Source: Salmonella enterica subsp. enterica serovar Choleraesuis (GTDB lineage: Bacteria > Pseudomonadota > Gammaproteobacteria > Enterobacterales > Enterobacteriaceae). From it: DNA of 64,000 nt. A model generated the notes under the pieces. It saw nothing but the letters and a program-made list of their open reading frames with translations, searched no databases and was not told the DNA's origin. The DNA lies in the NCBI GenBank assembly GCA_022846635.1, contig AP025685.1:2046001-2110000 (forward strand), read 5' to 3'. A program made the position numbers and the translations under genes. This document shows positions 36,832-45,950 of the stretch, piece after piece. Within the stretch, counting starts at the first letter, position 1. The number at the start of each line of letters is the position of its first letter.

Positions 36832-36868
36832 CATCTTTGGGTAAGCCCAAATTATTCACCCAAAGATG
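36832..36868. other. Perfect inverted repeat upstream of the effector-like gene
   Basis: 11-bp arms CATCTTTGGGT (36832-36842) and ACCCAAAGATG (36858-36868). It lies between the paoC 3' end and the Hcp cassette, about 150 bp before the 230-residue gene. It may be a terminator or operator; no T run is seen on the minus strand. Confidence 0.5.
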
Positions 36869-36965
36869 TTTAACCACAGAATTATAAGGCCAGTTGCTGA
36901 TTGAAATTAAGTAACGGAGCTTTGAAGCAAAACCCCATTACCAGACAAAAAAGTTCCACCAGCAT

Positions 36966-39161
36966 TCACGTTAGCGCCGGAAGCCCCTTAAGCAATTTAT
37001 CCAGCGTAATAGGATAGTCCCGCACCCGCACCCCGGTAGCATTGTAGATGGCATTGGCAATTGCGGCGCTCACGCCACATAGCCCCAGTTCACCGACGCC
37101 TTTAGCTTTCATTGGCGATGATATTGAATCGGTATCCTCAAGGAAAATAACCTCCTGCCTGGGCACATCTGCATGCACCGGTACCTCATAACCTGCCATA
37201 TCGTGATTCACGAAATAGCCCAGCCGGGTATCGACCGCCAGCTCCTCCATCAGAGCTCCGCCCAGGCCCATCGTCATGGCGCCAATAACCTGACTACGCG
37301 CAGTTTTGGGGTTGAGAATACGGCCTGCGGCGCAGACGGCCAGCATCCGGCGCACCCGCACTTCACCGGTAGCCATATCCACACCCACTTCCACAAAATG
37401 CCCGGCAAACGTCGACTGCTGATACTCTTTATCCAGGTTGCCAAACTCGATGGTATCTTCAGCACTGAGAGGCTCACGGGCCACCGCGCTGATAAGCGGT
37501 TTTTCCTGCTGCCCGGCGCGCACTTTGCCATCAATAAACTCCGCTTTAGCCGGGTCGATACTCAATTTATGGCAGATTGACTCACGCAATTTAACGCAGG
37601 CGGCATACACTCCGGCAGTAGAGCAGTTGGCTCCCCACTGGCCGCCGGAGCCTGCGGAAACGGGAAACCCGGAGTCACCTAATCTCACCGTGACTTTGTC
37701 CAGCGGCAGGCCCAGCATCTCAGCGGCGGTCTGGGCAATAATGGTATAGCTACCGGTGCCGATATCCGTCATATCAGTTTCTACGGTCAGAACGCCGCCA
37801 GTATCAAGCTGAACTCTGGCGGCAGAGGCGGTCAGCAGGTTATTACGAAAGCCCGCAGCAACACCCATTCCTACCATCCAGCGCCCATCTTTATTACTGG
37901 CAGGTTTAGAACTGCGTTTGCTCCAGCCGAAACGCTCGGCTCCAGTGCGCAGGCACTCTACCAGCTGGCGGCGTGAGAAAGGGCGCTGCGGTTTGGTCGG
38001 ATCAACCTGGGTATCATTAAGGATCCTCAACTCAACCGGGTCGATTCCTAGTTTTTCTGCCAGTTCGTCCATGGCAATTTCCAGCACCATCAGCCCTGGA
38101 GCCTCACCGGGCGCGCGCATAGCATTGCCTTCCGGCAGATCAAGCCGGGCCAGCCGCAGTCCGGTATAGCGGCTGGTTCCCGCATACATCAGTCCGGTCT
38201 GCTGGGTGGCGATTTCCGGGGAGCCTCCCGGCAGATTACCCGACCAGCTCTGATGAGAAATAGCGCTAATATGTCCGTTTTTATCTGCTCCCAGGCGAAT
38301 GCGTTGAATAGTTGCCGGGCGATGAGTCGTATTGTTGGCAATAACAGGTCGCGTCAGCATTACTTTTACCGGTTTACCAGCTGCCCGCGCTCCCAGCGCA
38401 GCCAGCACGGCGTCACTGCGTAGAAACAGTTTGCCGCCAAAGCCGCCGCCGATATAAGGAGAGCGGATATGCACATTATCGGCGCTGATTCGTAAGGTTT
38501 TGGCCAGTTCGTTACGACACCAGTCAATCATCTGATTCGATGTCCACAGGGTCAGCTTATCGCCTTGCCATTTTGCCATTGAGGCGTGTGGCTCCATGGC
38601 CATATGGCTCTGATCGGGCGTGGTATAGCTGGCCTCAAATTGAACCTCTGCCTGATGATATGCTGCCTCCACGTCGCCGTATGTCAGGTCAGGGTTATCT
38701 TCCACCGGTGTTGCCTGAGCTTTTGCTTCACTGAGAGAATAGCTGCCGCGCTGCCGTTGGTAATCAACATTGACCAATTGCGCCGCTGCTCTGGCCTGCT
38801 CAAATGTAGTGGCGACGACCAGCGCAATGGCCTGGTGATAGTGATCGATGTGCGGGCCGCCCAGCAGTTTGGCGGCATTCATATCACCTTTACCCAGTTT
38901 GCCTGCATTCTCCGCCGTAACAACCGCCAGCACGCCGGGGGCGGCCTGCGCCGCGCGAATATCCAGCGACCGGATCCGGCCTTTGGCAATCGAGGAACCC
39001 ACCACATAGCCATAAGCAATATCGTCCGCTTCTTCATGCCATTCATAAGCATAGTGCGCGGTTCCGGTCGTTTTTAACCGGCCCTCAACGCGATCGTGGG
39101 GCAGGCCGACAACTTTTTGGCGATCGATGGGGTTAGGGCCTGCGGGTTTATCAAATTTCAT
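36966..39161 (-). CDS. paoC: PaoC, molybdenum-binding subunit of periplasmic aldehyde oxidoreductase
   Basis: 731 residues (E. coli PaoC 732), xanthine dehydrogenase family. Molybdopterin-cytosine-dinucleotide binding stretches include SPYIGGGFGGKLFLRSDAV and NAMRAPGEAPGLMVLEIAMD. The catalytic Glu lies in KGVGELGLCGVSAAI near the C-terminus. PaoABC oxidises aromatic and aliphatic aldehydes to acids in the periplasm. It starts 2 bp after paoB ends. The usual next gene, paoD, which inserts the cofactor, is not present. Confidence 0.94.
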   Translation of the reverse strand: MKFDKPAGPNPIDRQKVVGLPHDRVEGRLKTTGTAHYAYEWHEEADDIAYGYVVGSSIAKGRIRSLDIRAAQAAPGVLAVVTAENAGKLGKGDMNAAKLLGGPHIDHYHQAIALVVATTFEQARAAAQLVNVDYQRQRGSYSLSEAKAQATPVEDNPDLTYGDVEAAYHQAEVQFEASYTTPDQSHMAMEPHASMAKWQGDKLTLWTSNQMIDWCRNELAKTLRISADNVHIRSPYIGGGFGGKLFLRSDAVLAALGARAAGKPVKVMLTRPVIANNTTHRPATIQRIRLGADKNGHISAISHQSWSGNLPGGSPEIATQQTGLMYAGTSRYTGLRLARLDLPEGNAMRAPGEAPGLMVLEIAMDELAEKLGIDPVELRILNDTQVDPTKPQRPFSRRQLVECLRTGAERFGWSKRSSKPASNKDGRWMVGMGVAAGFRNNLLTASAARVQLDTGGVLTVETDMTDIGTGSYTIIAQTAAEMLGLPLDKVTVRLGDSGFPVSAGSGGQWGANCSTAGVYAACVKLRESICHKLSIDPAKAEFIDGKVRAGQQEKPLISAVAREPLSAEDTIEFGNLDKEYQQSTFAGHFVEVGVDMATGEVRVRRMLAVCAAGRILNPKTARSQVIGAMTMGLGGALMEELAVDTRLGYFVNHDMAGYEVPVHADVPRQEVIFLEDTDSISSPMKAKGVGELGLCGVSAAIANAIYNATGVRVRDYPITLDKLLKGLPALT

Positions 39162-39163
39162 CG

Positions 39164-40114
39164 TCAGGCCCTCGCTTCAGATAACGCCGAGGCCAGCGTT
39201 CGCTGTGCCAGTGTGAGCTTAAATTGGTTTTGCTCCGTGGGGTGAGCATCAGTAAACAGCCGCTGATACACCGCCGATATCCCCTGGGGAAGCAACCGTT
39301 CGGCCTCCTCAATCCGCCAGGGTTTGTGGGCCACGCCGCCCATAGCTATCTGGCCACTGCCATCTGGCTGCAAGATGATCGCCACCGAGACCAGGGCAAA
39401 AGCGTAAGAAGCGCGATCCCGCACTTTACGGTATATCTGGGTACCGCCTGCCGGCTTAGGAAGGGTAACGGCAGTTATCAGCTCACCCGGTTTAAGCGCT
39501 GTTTCCCGATGCGGCGTGTTCCCCGGAGCCAAATACAAATCGGCGATCGGGATGGTTCGTTGGTTGCCATCCGGGCTAACGGTTTCAACGACCGCATCCA
39601 GAACCCGCATCGCTACCGCCATATCGCTGGGATGAGTGGCGATACATGTGTTGCTTGCCCCAACCACCGCATGCTGGCGGCTAAAACCTTCCAGGGCGGC
39701 ACAGCCGCTACCGGGTAGCCTTTTATTACATGGCTGATTAGTGTCGTAAAAATAAGGGCAGCGGGTACGCTGCAACAGATTCCCGGCAGTGGTTGCCTGG
39801 TTACGTAACTGACCCGAAGCACCGGCCAGCAATGCTCGAGAAAGTACGCCATAGTCGCGCCGTATCTGAGAGTGGGCGGCAAGATCGGTATTTCGTACCA
39901 GAGCGCCTATGCGCAGCCCGCCGACCTCCGTAGGGGATATTTTATCCAGACCCAGTCCGTTAATATCTATCAGATGCTGAGGGGTTTCGATTTCCAGCTT
40001 CATCAGGTCAAGCAGGTTAGTTCCCCCGGCGATAAACTTTGCTCCGGGAGTCTGTCTGGCGCTCTGCGCGGCCTGTGCGGGGGTAGTTACGCGCTCATAT
40101 GTAAAGGCTTTCAT
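39164..40114 (-). CDS. paoB: PaoB, FAD-binding subunit of periplasmic aldehyde oxidoreductase
   Basis: 316 residues (E. coli 318). FAD motifs are [15 protein letters not shown] near residue 30 and [18 protein letters not shown]. The extra Cys set that binds a 4Fe-4S cluster in E. coli PaoB is present ([31 protein letters not shown]). It passes electrons between PaoA and the acceptor. Start and end overlap or abut paoA and paoC (4-base overlap with paoA), so the three subunits are co-translated. Confidence 0.93.
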   Translation of the reverse strand: MKAFTYERVTTPAQAAQSARQTPGAKFIAGGTNLLDLMKLEIETPQHLIDINGLGLDKISPTEVGGLRIGALVRNTDLAAHSQIRRDYGVLSRALLAGASGQLRNQATTAGNLLQRTRCPYFYDTNQPCNKRLPGSGCAALEGFSRQHAVVGASNTCIATHPSDMAVAMRVLDAVVETVSPDGNQRTIPIADLYLAPGNTPHRETALKPGELITAVTLPKPAGGTQIYRKVRDRASYAFALVSVAIILQPDGSGQIAMGGVAHKPWRIEEAERLLPQGISAVYQRLFTDAHPTEQNQFKLTLAQRTLASALSEARA

Positions 40115-40842
40115 GATTTATCCTCCCCGGCGACTTCCTCAATCGCGTCCAGAATATTGGCGTAAGCGCCACAGCGGCAGATATTTCCGCTCATTCGTTC
40201 GCGGATTTCATCTGCGCTTGCCTGAGGGGTGGCCGTTAAATCTCCGGTAACATGGCTTGGGATCCCATCTTCAATCTCTTTAAGCATCGCAACCGACGAA
40301 CAAATCTGACCGGGTGTGCAATAGCCGCATTGATAACCATCATGGCGAATAAACGCCGCCTGCATGGGATGCAGATTATCCGGCTGGCCTAAGCCTTCAA
40401 TGGTGGTGATATCTGCGTCTTGCTGCATAACGGCCAGAGTCAGGCAGGAGTTAATCCGGCGGCCATTTGCAATAACGGTGCAGGCTCCACACTGGCCGTG
40501 ATCACAGCCTTTTTTAGTACCGGTAAGATGCAAATGCTCACGCAATGCGTCCAGCAAAGTGGTACGGCTGTCGACAGTTAACTGTTGAGATGCACCATTA
40601 ATTTGCAGCGTAATATGGTGCATTTCAGGGGCAGGTGTTGTTCCTGGCTGACTGTTCGCCAGGGCGGAACCTGAAGATACCGCCGCACAGGCAACGGTGG
40701 CAGCACTCACTTTTAACAAACTTCTGCGGGTAAGGTTAAAACCTGATTGTCCTAAATAATGTGCTTCGTCTGGCGGCAAATTACCGATTCTCACTATATG
40801 CCGAAATCGATGATTATCAGCGTTTTCGCTCTGGTCGCTCAT
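40111..40842 (-). CDS. paoA: PaoA, 2Fe-2S subunit with Tat signal
   Basis: 243 residues. The N-terminus holds a twin-arginine signal ([20 protein letters not shown], arginines at 39-40) after an unusually long n-region. It exports the folded complex to the periplasm. Two 2Fe-2S sites follow: [21 protein letters not shown] and [12 protein letters not shown] with GNICRCGAY. The ATG at 40842 is preceded by GGGAGGCCGAAT, so it is preferred over a start 15 codons earlier. First gene of paoABC. Confidence 0.93.
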   Translation of the reverse strand: MSDQSENADNHRFRHIVRIGNLPPDEAHYLGQSGFNLTRRSLLKVSAATVACAAVSSGSALANSQPGTTPAPEMHHITLQINGASQQLTVDSRTTLLDALREHLHLTGTKKGCDHGQCGACTVIANGRRINSCLTLAVMQQDADITTIEGLGQPDNLHPMQAAFIRHDGYQCGYCTPGQICSSVAMLKEIEDGIPSHVTGDLTATPQASADEIRERMSGNICRCGAYANILDAIEEVAGEDKS

Positions 40843-40959
40843 ATTCGGCCTCCCACTCAAATTGTGGATTGTTCGCTTTTTAAACATTAAGCATAGTCGT
40901 CATCACTCGATGGATTGTTCCTAAATCCTGTTTATAGGTAAAAGGAGGGCACAGTATTG

Positions 40960-40972
40960 GTGACAACGTCAC
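40960..40972. promoter_or_regulatory. GTGAC-N3-GTCAC dyad upstream of paoA
   Basis: GTGACAACGTCAC lies about 120 bp upstream of the paoA ATG. The same GTGAC-N3-GTCAC pattern occurs at 16947-16959 and 22736-22748. The position would suit an operator; the binding protein is unknown. Confidence 0.3.
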
Positions 40973-41110
40973 TTATTATTAAGTGATAACAGCCAGATTG
41001 ACGGAAGAAGATGAAAGCGGGAGCTATCAAAAGAAATGGCAGAAGCATTAATCACACCTGGCCGTAAGCCATCGTACAGCCAGGCAGCGAAATTGAGAAA
41101 AGGGCATTAG

Positions 41111-41986
41111 TTAAATTGCCGGTGACCAAAGATCATAATTTATACCATATGCATTTCCGTCACGGCTTATTTTGGCGGTAGTTGGCAAATTAAAATGCAT
41201 ACCACTCACGGTTAAATTATCGGTAGCGACTCTGTCTAATAGCGTATGGCGGACCGAGGCCGCCTGAGCCGGATCGCTGTCAAAAGCGATAGTGACCTCC
41301 GGCTGGGCAACCTGAATATAGGGGAAATGAACAATATCGCCCCAGATCAGTAGCGATTCTTTCCCATCACCCAGTAGATAGCCGCTATGCCCCGGCGTAT
41401 GCCCAAAGAGTGGCACACCCTGAACGCCAGGCAGGATATCTTCACCTTTAAAAGGTACCAATCGGCCATCGTAAGCATCGAAAACATTCTGCGCGAGGGT
41501 AAAGAAGGGTTTTGACCTATCCGGTGCGCTGGCCGCAATGGTTTCATCTTTCCAAAAAGCGAGCTCTTGCTCATGCAGGAACAGCTGTTGGACATTACGA
41601 AATAGCGGAGTTGCTAATGGCCCGGCAAGTCCACCAATATGGTCTGGATGCGCATGGGTCACCAAAATAGTATCGATATCCAGAGGGTCAATTCCCGCCG
41701 CAGCTAAAGCCACCTGCAGCCGACCACCCCAACCATTAATATTGCCCGCGCCGCTATCAATCAAAATAGTATGTTGTGGAGTCTGGACTACATACACATT
41801 AATGTTGATGCGAGGTAGTGGAGCCACGCCACTTTTTTCAAGCAACGCCTCGGCTTTCATTGCTGCTATACCGTTTAACAATTCAAAAGTTATATCCAGA
41901 TAGCCATCACTCAGCATGGTGACGATGATGTCGCCAAGTTTTTTGCGATTGATTGCCGGAGCCTGCCAAATCGGTTGAGAAATCAT
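41111..41986 (-). CDS. MBL-fold metallo-hydrolase
   Basis: 291 residues with the metallo-beta-lactamase metal motif LVTHAHPDHIGGLAG (HxHxDH). Further ligands are in FGHTPGHSGYLLG and IWGDIVHFPYIQ. An early NVYVVQTPQHTILIDSGAG is typical of quorum-quenching lactonases and related hydrolases in the family. Substrate unknown. The start at 41986 (MISQPIWQAPAIN) is chosen because the upstream 47 codons look unconserved and Cys/Arg-rich; the ribosome binding site is weak. It is on the same strand as paoABC but 270 bp downstream of nothing related. Confidence 0.8.
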   Translation of the reverse strand: MISQPIWQAPAINRKKLGDIIVTMLSDGYLDITFELLNGIAAMKAEALLEKSGVAPLPRININVYVVQTPQHTILIDSGAGNINGWGGRLQVALAAAGIDPLDIDTILVTHAHPDHIGGLAGPLATPLFRNVQQLFLHEQELAFWKDETIAASAPDRSKPFFTLAQNVFDAYDGRLVPFKGEDILPGVQGVPLFGHTPGHSGYLLGDGKESLLIWGDIVHFPYIQVAQPEVTIAFDSDPAQAASVRHTLLDRVATDNLTVSGMHFNLPTTAKISRDGNAYGINYDLWSPAI

Positions 41987-42127
41987 AACCACGCTCGCTT
42001 GTTGAGGATTACGTCGATGGATCGGGCAGCGAGCCCGAACGATGGAACCATTTACAGCATAATCGCAATCCAGCAAGGTGCTAATACCGCCAGCACAATA
42101 ATGAGCAGAGTAGGGAAATGATGGCAT

Positions 42128-42570
42128 AAATACAGGGAATATAAAAAGTTATTACGTTAAATTTTAATGGGAGAATCAATTAACCTCACAAGAAATTTGA
42201 ATATGTAACACTAGCCAGAAATCACGCCAATCACTTAATTAACTTAAAAAAATAAAACCAGATAAGGATAAATCCTGGAGTAATATTTTTGTGTTGACGT
42301 TTAGCACCCTGGTGAACCAGATGTTACGAGAGATCTCTACATGACAATGGTTTTATCATTATGTTTTTTAAGGAATTTATATTAATAAATTAGCGCGGCC
42401 GGGCTGATGCCGGGATTATGATTATATATTCTAAAGTGGTATTTCTTTGTTTTTTTAAATACCCATCCTGACATCAGATATTATCGATTAAAACTGAATG
42501 CCGGGGTGTCGCCATATTTATGGTCTACACTTATAAATCACCATAAATAAGTTTAATGAGAGGTAACTCA
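42128..42570. other. AT-rich gap before the YghA-like gene with a sigma-S-like promoter
   Basis: About 440 bp, very AT-rich. TCTACACTTATAA (CTACACTT at 42525-42532) closely matches the -10 element favoured by RpoS, about 40 bases before the next ATG. This is in keeping with the stationary-phase control known for related SDR genes. No gene is seen. Confidence 0.45.
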
Positions 42571-43479
42571 ATGGCTGATATCAAAAATGGAAAAAATGTT
42601 AGTGATAAAGCGAAGATTAAAGACTTTCCAATCCCGCCTTTTCCTCAACAAAAACAGCCATTTCCTGGGCTGGCCGGAAAAATGCAACCGAGGCCAGACC
42701 ATGGTGAACAAAGTTACCAGGGAAATGGCCGTCTACGGGGCAAAAAGGCGCTAATCACCGGCGGTGATTCAGGTATCGGCCGGGCGGTTGCCATTGCTTT
42801 CGCCCGTGAAGGCGCTGATGTGGCTATAAATTATCTGCCTGAAGAGGCCGATGATGCTAAAGAAGTCATTGAAATTATTAAGAAGGAAGGGCGTAACATT
42901 GCGGCTATTCCTGGTGATATTCGCGATGAAACATTTTGCCAGCAACTAGTTGATCAGGCGGCTGAGCTTTTAGGCGGGCTGGATATTCTGGTTAACAATG
43001 CCGGTCGCCAGCAGTTTTGTGAATCAATAGAAGAGCTTACAACCGAAGATTTTGATGCGACCTTTAAAACTAACGTCTACGCCATGTTCTGGATAACCAA
43101 AGCGGCAATACGTTACTTACCGCAAGGTGGCTCTATCATTAATACCTCGTCGGTTCAGGCGTATCAGCCAAGTGAGATTTTACTCGATTATGCCCAGACC
43201 AAGGCGGCGATAGTGGCGTTTACTAAGTCACTGGCCAAACAGCTGGCACCAAAAGGTATCCGGGTTAATGCCGTAGCGCCGGGGCCATACTGGACAGTCC
43301 TGCAATGTTGCGGTGGACAGCCGCAGGAAAAAGTTGAGCACTTTGGTGCCAACGCGCCGTTAGGTCGTCCTGGGCAGCCGGTTGAGATAGCACCGTTATA
43401 CGTGACGCTGGCGGCAGAAGAAAATAGCTATACCTCAGGCCAAGTCTGGTGCTCGGACGGCGGTACGGGAACGCTTTAA
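42571..43479 (+). CDS. YghA-like short-chain dehydrogenase with N-terminal extension
   Basis: 302 residues. A Pro/Lys-rich leader (about 1-50, including PPFPQQKQPFPGLAGKMQPRP) precedes the Rossmann motif GGDSGIGRAVAIAFAREGADVA. NNAG, Ser and YAQTK supply the active site. The leader and the C-terminal APGPYWTVLQ are as in E. coli YghA and Bacillus general-stress SDRs. Substrate unknown; glucose or aldehyde reductase activity is reported for relatives. GAGAGGTAACTCA precedes the ATG. Followed by a strong terminator. Confidence 0.87.
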   Translation: MADIKNGKNVSDKAKIKDFPIPPFPQQKQPFPGLAGKMQPRPDHGEQSYQGNGRLRGKKALITGGDSGIGRAVAIAFAREGADVAINYLPEEADDAKEVIEIIKKEGRNIAAIPGDIRDETFCQQLVDQAAELLGGLDILVNNAGRQQFCESIEELTTEDFDATFKTNVYAMFWITKAAIRYLPQGGSIINTSSVQAYQPSEILLDYAQTKAAIVAFTKSLAKQLAPKGIRVNAVAPGPYWTVLQCCGGQPQEKVEHFGANAPLGRPGQPVEIAPLYVTLAAEENSYTSGQVWCSDGGTGTL

Positions 43480-43520
43480 ATTTTCCGGTTGATTAAAACC
43501 AGCAAGGATGGAGATTATCA

Positions 43521-43553
43521 GGACGCCGGAATTGTTCCGGCGTTCTTGTTTTT
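43521..43553 (+). terminator. Terminator of the YghA-like gene
   Basis: Stem GACGCCGGAA / TTCCGGCGTT with a 3-base loop followed by a T-rich tail, about 40 bases after the stop. Confidence 0.9.
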
Positions 43554-44075
43554 ACAAGGACACCGGTGCGTCGATATTTCTATTGATAAGATGGTGACAG
43601 AGTTCAGCAGCCAGGTTGTGGCTGAGACATTTGTGGGCAGCATTACAATTCCGGCATCGCCAACGAGAGCTTTGTTCCGATAAAGGTCTATGAGTAACAG
43701 CAGTATCTAACTCTTGCGGATTTAGGTTGGCCGAATCACGGGATAGCAGAGCTTAGGATCTGCTTAGAGCAACATGGCTAAAAAACACTCATTAATGAGC
43801 AACGTCATCGTAGCCCAAAAACCCTGGATTCCTCCTGCCTCTTCATTGGTACGCATAATGTATATTATGTTAAATTTATGGCGAAGGTATCTAGCGCTAT
43901 ATACCTCACCCACACTGCTATTAAGTTAATACGCCAAAACTCCAAATTTAATGCTTATCTCTTCGACCTGGCTTAAACCGTGCGCTTCTATGTTTACCAT
44001 GCAGCTAACGCCTTGCGCTCGCTGGCCCATTAACCTGAACTACATTGTCTTTGATAACAGGAAATCCGATTTATC

Positions 44076-44115
44076 ATTGTTGCGTACCTCCTCAGATTGT
44101 TGCGTACCTCTTCAG
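44076..44115. repeat. 20-bp tandem duplication
   Basis: ATTGTTGCGTACCTCCTCAG (44076-44095) is repeated directly at 44096-44115 with one C-to-T difference. Confidence 0.9.
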
Positions 44116-44570
44116 ATATCACACTGGCCTTCACGATTCACGATTTCCGGACATGCTAATTCGCCACAGGCCGTAAACTCTGTTTCAATCTGAGGATTGG
44201 ATTCTGCAAGCGCTCACAAGCTCCAGTCCCACGGTCTTTCAAGACGGCCAGGCCTTACTACAAAAATCCACGCTAATACGGTTTGCTACGAATTGGTTTT
44301 TTCGTCGCAGCCTAAATCCTTATCACAGGAACATCATTTCAGTCCGCATGAAGACTTTTTTGTTATTGATCTATATGAGTTATCTCCTTACGCATGCGCC
44401 CTTCCCCGCAGCTTTGATGAACTTTGATCGCTAACGAAATACTGAAGGCATTGCAGGAAAACAGGTTTATGAATTTCATTCATAGCACCTATCCCAGTGG
44501 CGTAATTATCTTTAACCGCAACTCAGTTAATCTGGGAATAAAAGCACCGTTAAATAAAGTGTTGAGCTGG

Positions 44571-44594
44571 CACCCCTGCGGTTAAGCCGGGGTG
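44571..44594 (-). terminator. Weak hairpin after the exported hydrolase gene
   Basis: 6-bp stem CACCCC / GGGGTG just past the stop of the minus-strand hydrolase gene. There is no T run. Confidence 0.35.
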
Positions 44595-44608
44595 TTATTG
44601 GAGATTGT

Positions 44609-45658
44609 CTAAATATTCTTATCGAAGAAGACGTCTAGCTTTTGCATAGCCTTGTCAACGTATTTAGGAACCCAGTAAGTCTCAATATGGGTAGCTCCGT
44701 CGATCAGGAAGAGCTCTTTGTTGGTGGTTCCTGTAGCTTTTTTAAACGCATCTTCTGTCATGTAGAGCGTATCTGCTTTAGTACCGGCAATCATCAACAG
44801 AGGTTTATTGATGAGATTGATATGGTCTGTCACATCAAAGCTCATCAAATCTAACAGGCTACTTCGGGTGTATTTAAACGTTGAGTTCGGATGTGCGTGA
44901 GTTTTCCAGTAGTACTCGTAGCCCTGGCGGTACAAGGCAAAAGGTAATTTTGCTATCTGTTCATCCGTCAGGTTTGCATCACCTGAGTACAGGACTTCAC
45001 CGCCGGCAGCTTCCTGTGCGCGAGCCTCGGAAGCCTGCTGGAGCCGCTGCTGGACAGTATCTAACTGTGAATTTTGAAAACCATTACGGCGCACAAGGCC
45101 TGAATTAAACATGCTGATTGTTGCTATAGATTTGAAACGCTTATCCGTTTCGGCAGCAACAAGTGAATACCCTCCGCCACCGCAGATACCCAACAGGCCA
45201 AGGCGAGCGGTATCGACTCCGGGATACTGGCTGATGTAGTCAGCCATGCCGTGGATATCTTCAATGCGATTAGCGGGTTTGTCCACGCTGCGGGGGGTTC
45301 CGCCGCTGGCACCTTGATAAGCCGCATCAGCGGTAATCGTGATGTAACCCTGCTCCGCGAGTCGCTGGGCATACAAACCCGCAACCTGCTCTTTTACGCC
45401 GCCGTTAGGATGTGCAACCACCACGGCAGGATATTTCTTGGCGGGATCGTAGTTAGCTGGCGTATAGACATTCGCAGCAATCTGGATGCCATGGAGATCG
45501 TATTGCACCGGATGAATATTGACCTTGCCTTTAACGTTCTCAGTGATAGCTCCGTCATAGGCCAGTGTAAAAGGATTTTTTTTGTAATCAGCCGCATGGA
45601 CTGAGGTAACTCCAGCCATTGCCGTGAGCAGTATTGCACTCAAAAGATTGAATTTCAT
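44609..45658 (-). CDS. Exported alpha/beta hydrolase (YcjY-like)
   Basis: 349 residues with a signal peptide (MKFNLLSAILLTAMAGVTSV then HAAD). The alpha/beta hydrolase core shows VVVAHPNGGVKEQVAGLYAQ, TADAAYQGASGGTPRS and the nucleophile elbow LGICGGGGYSL. The nucleophile position in GICGGGG is Cys, as in dienelactone-hydrolase-like relatives. DGATHIETYW holds the catalytic His. It is divergent from the two-component system across 292 bp that carry a regulator box. GGGAGAAACA precedes the ATG. Two cytoplasmic paralogues occur at 55.9-57.7 kb. Confidence 0.85.
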   Translation of the reverse strand: MKFNLLSAILLTAMAGVTSVHAADYKKNPFTLAYDGAITENVKGKVNIHPVQYDLHGIQIAANVYTPANYDPAKKYPAVVVAHPNGGVKEQVAGLYAQRLAEQGYITITADAAYQGASGGTPRSVDKPANRIEDIHGMADYISQYPGVDTARLGLLGICGGGGYSLVAAETDKRFKSIATISMFNSGLVRRNGFQNSQLDTVQQRLQQASEARAQEAAGGEVLYSGDANLTDEQIAKLPFALYRQGYEYYWKTHAHPNSTFKYTRSSLLDLMSFDVTDHINLINKPLLMIAGTKADTLYMTEDAFKKATGTTNKELFLIDGATHIETYWVPKYVDKAMQKLDVFFDKNI

Positions 45659-45747
45659 TGTTTCTCCCATGTATGTCAGCGCTGCAACTCAGGCCCGCGT
45701 AGTTCAATTTGCGGCATCAGCTTAGGGCGAAATGGCTGTCAACAGCG

Positions 45748-45772
45748 TGACAAGAAAATAACATTCTTGTCA
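45748..45772. promoter_or_regulatory. Inverted repeat in the divergent regulator promoter
   Basis: TGACAAGAA (45748-45756) and TTCTTGTCA (45764-45772) form a perfect dyad with a 7-base spacer. The half-sites equal those of the palindrome 28 bp further on, so it may be an accessory site. Confidence 0.5.
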
Positions 45773-45799
45773 GCTACCTGACTGGGATGATCAAGTTTT

Positions 45800-45815
45800 C
45801 TGACAAAGTTGTCAG
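45800..45815. promoter_or_regulatory. CusR/HprR-type box 1
   Basis: CTGACAAAGTTGTCAG has the core TGACAA-N2-TTGTCA, the pattern known for CusR in E. coli. It lies between the divergent exported-hydrolase gene and the two-component genes, 136 bp before the regulator ATG. Recognition by the adjacent regulator is inferred. Confidence 0.7.
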
Positions 45816-45950
45816 TGAGCCGTCAGCTTTATGTCGGTAATCACAAGGGAAAATGGTCTCTGTTAACGGAGTTCCATATTCAGTTTTCTGATGCGCTACA
45901 GATTTATTTAAATGTGAAGCATCGTTGAAAGTTAAAAAGGAAACCGCGTT

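Larger units (their letters stand above)
43554..44608. other. Gene-poor 1.05-kb stretch
   Basis: Several short open frames exist in this interval, but none has a ribosome binding site or a recognisable domain, and codon use looks random. A 20-bp near-perfect tandem duplication is present at 44076-44115. It may be a decayed gene or remnant of a transferred element, but I cannot identify a parent. Confidence 0.45.

Noticed and set aside
36637..36834. A 65-codon minus-strand frame that starts in the inverted repeat and overlaps the 230-residue gene
   Set aside because: It overlaps the start of the effector-like gene by 52 bases, has no clear ribosome binding site and no recognised domain. It may be a leader or decayed gene, but this is not supported.
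42128..42570. Short 14-codon frame MTMVLSLCFLRNLY near 42341 as a leader peptide
   Set aside because: Distance to the next gene is large, there is no attenuator-like structure and no regulatory codon run.
43489..43683. 64-codon frame just after the YghA-like gene
   Set aside because: It runs through the terminator hairpin and has no start signal.
43951..44427. Two adjacent plus-strand frames of 80 and 76 codons
   Set aside because: No ribosome binding sites, low-complexity Ser/Cys-rich products and no recognisable family; probably chance frames in gene-poor DNA.
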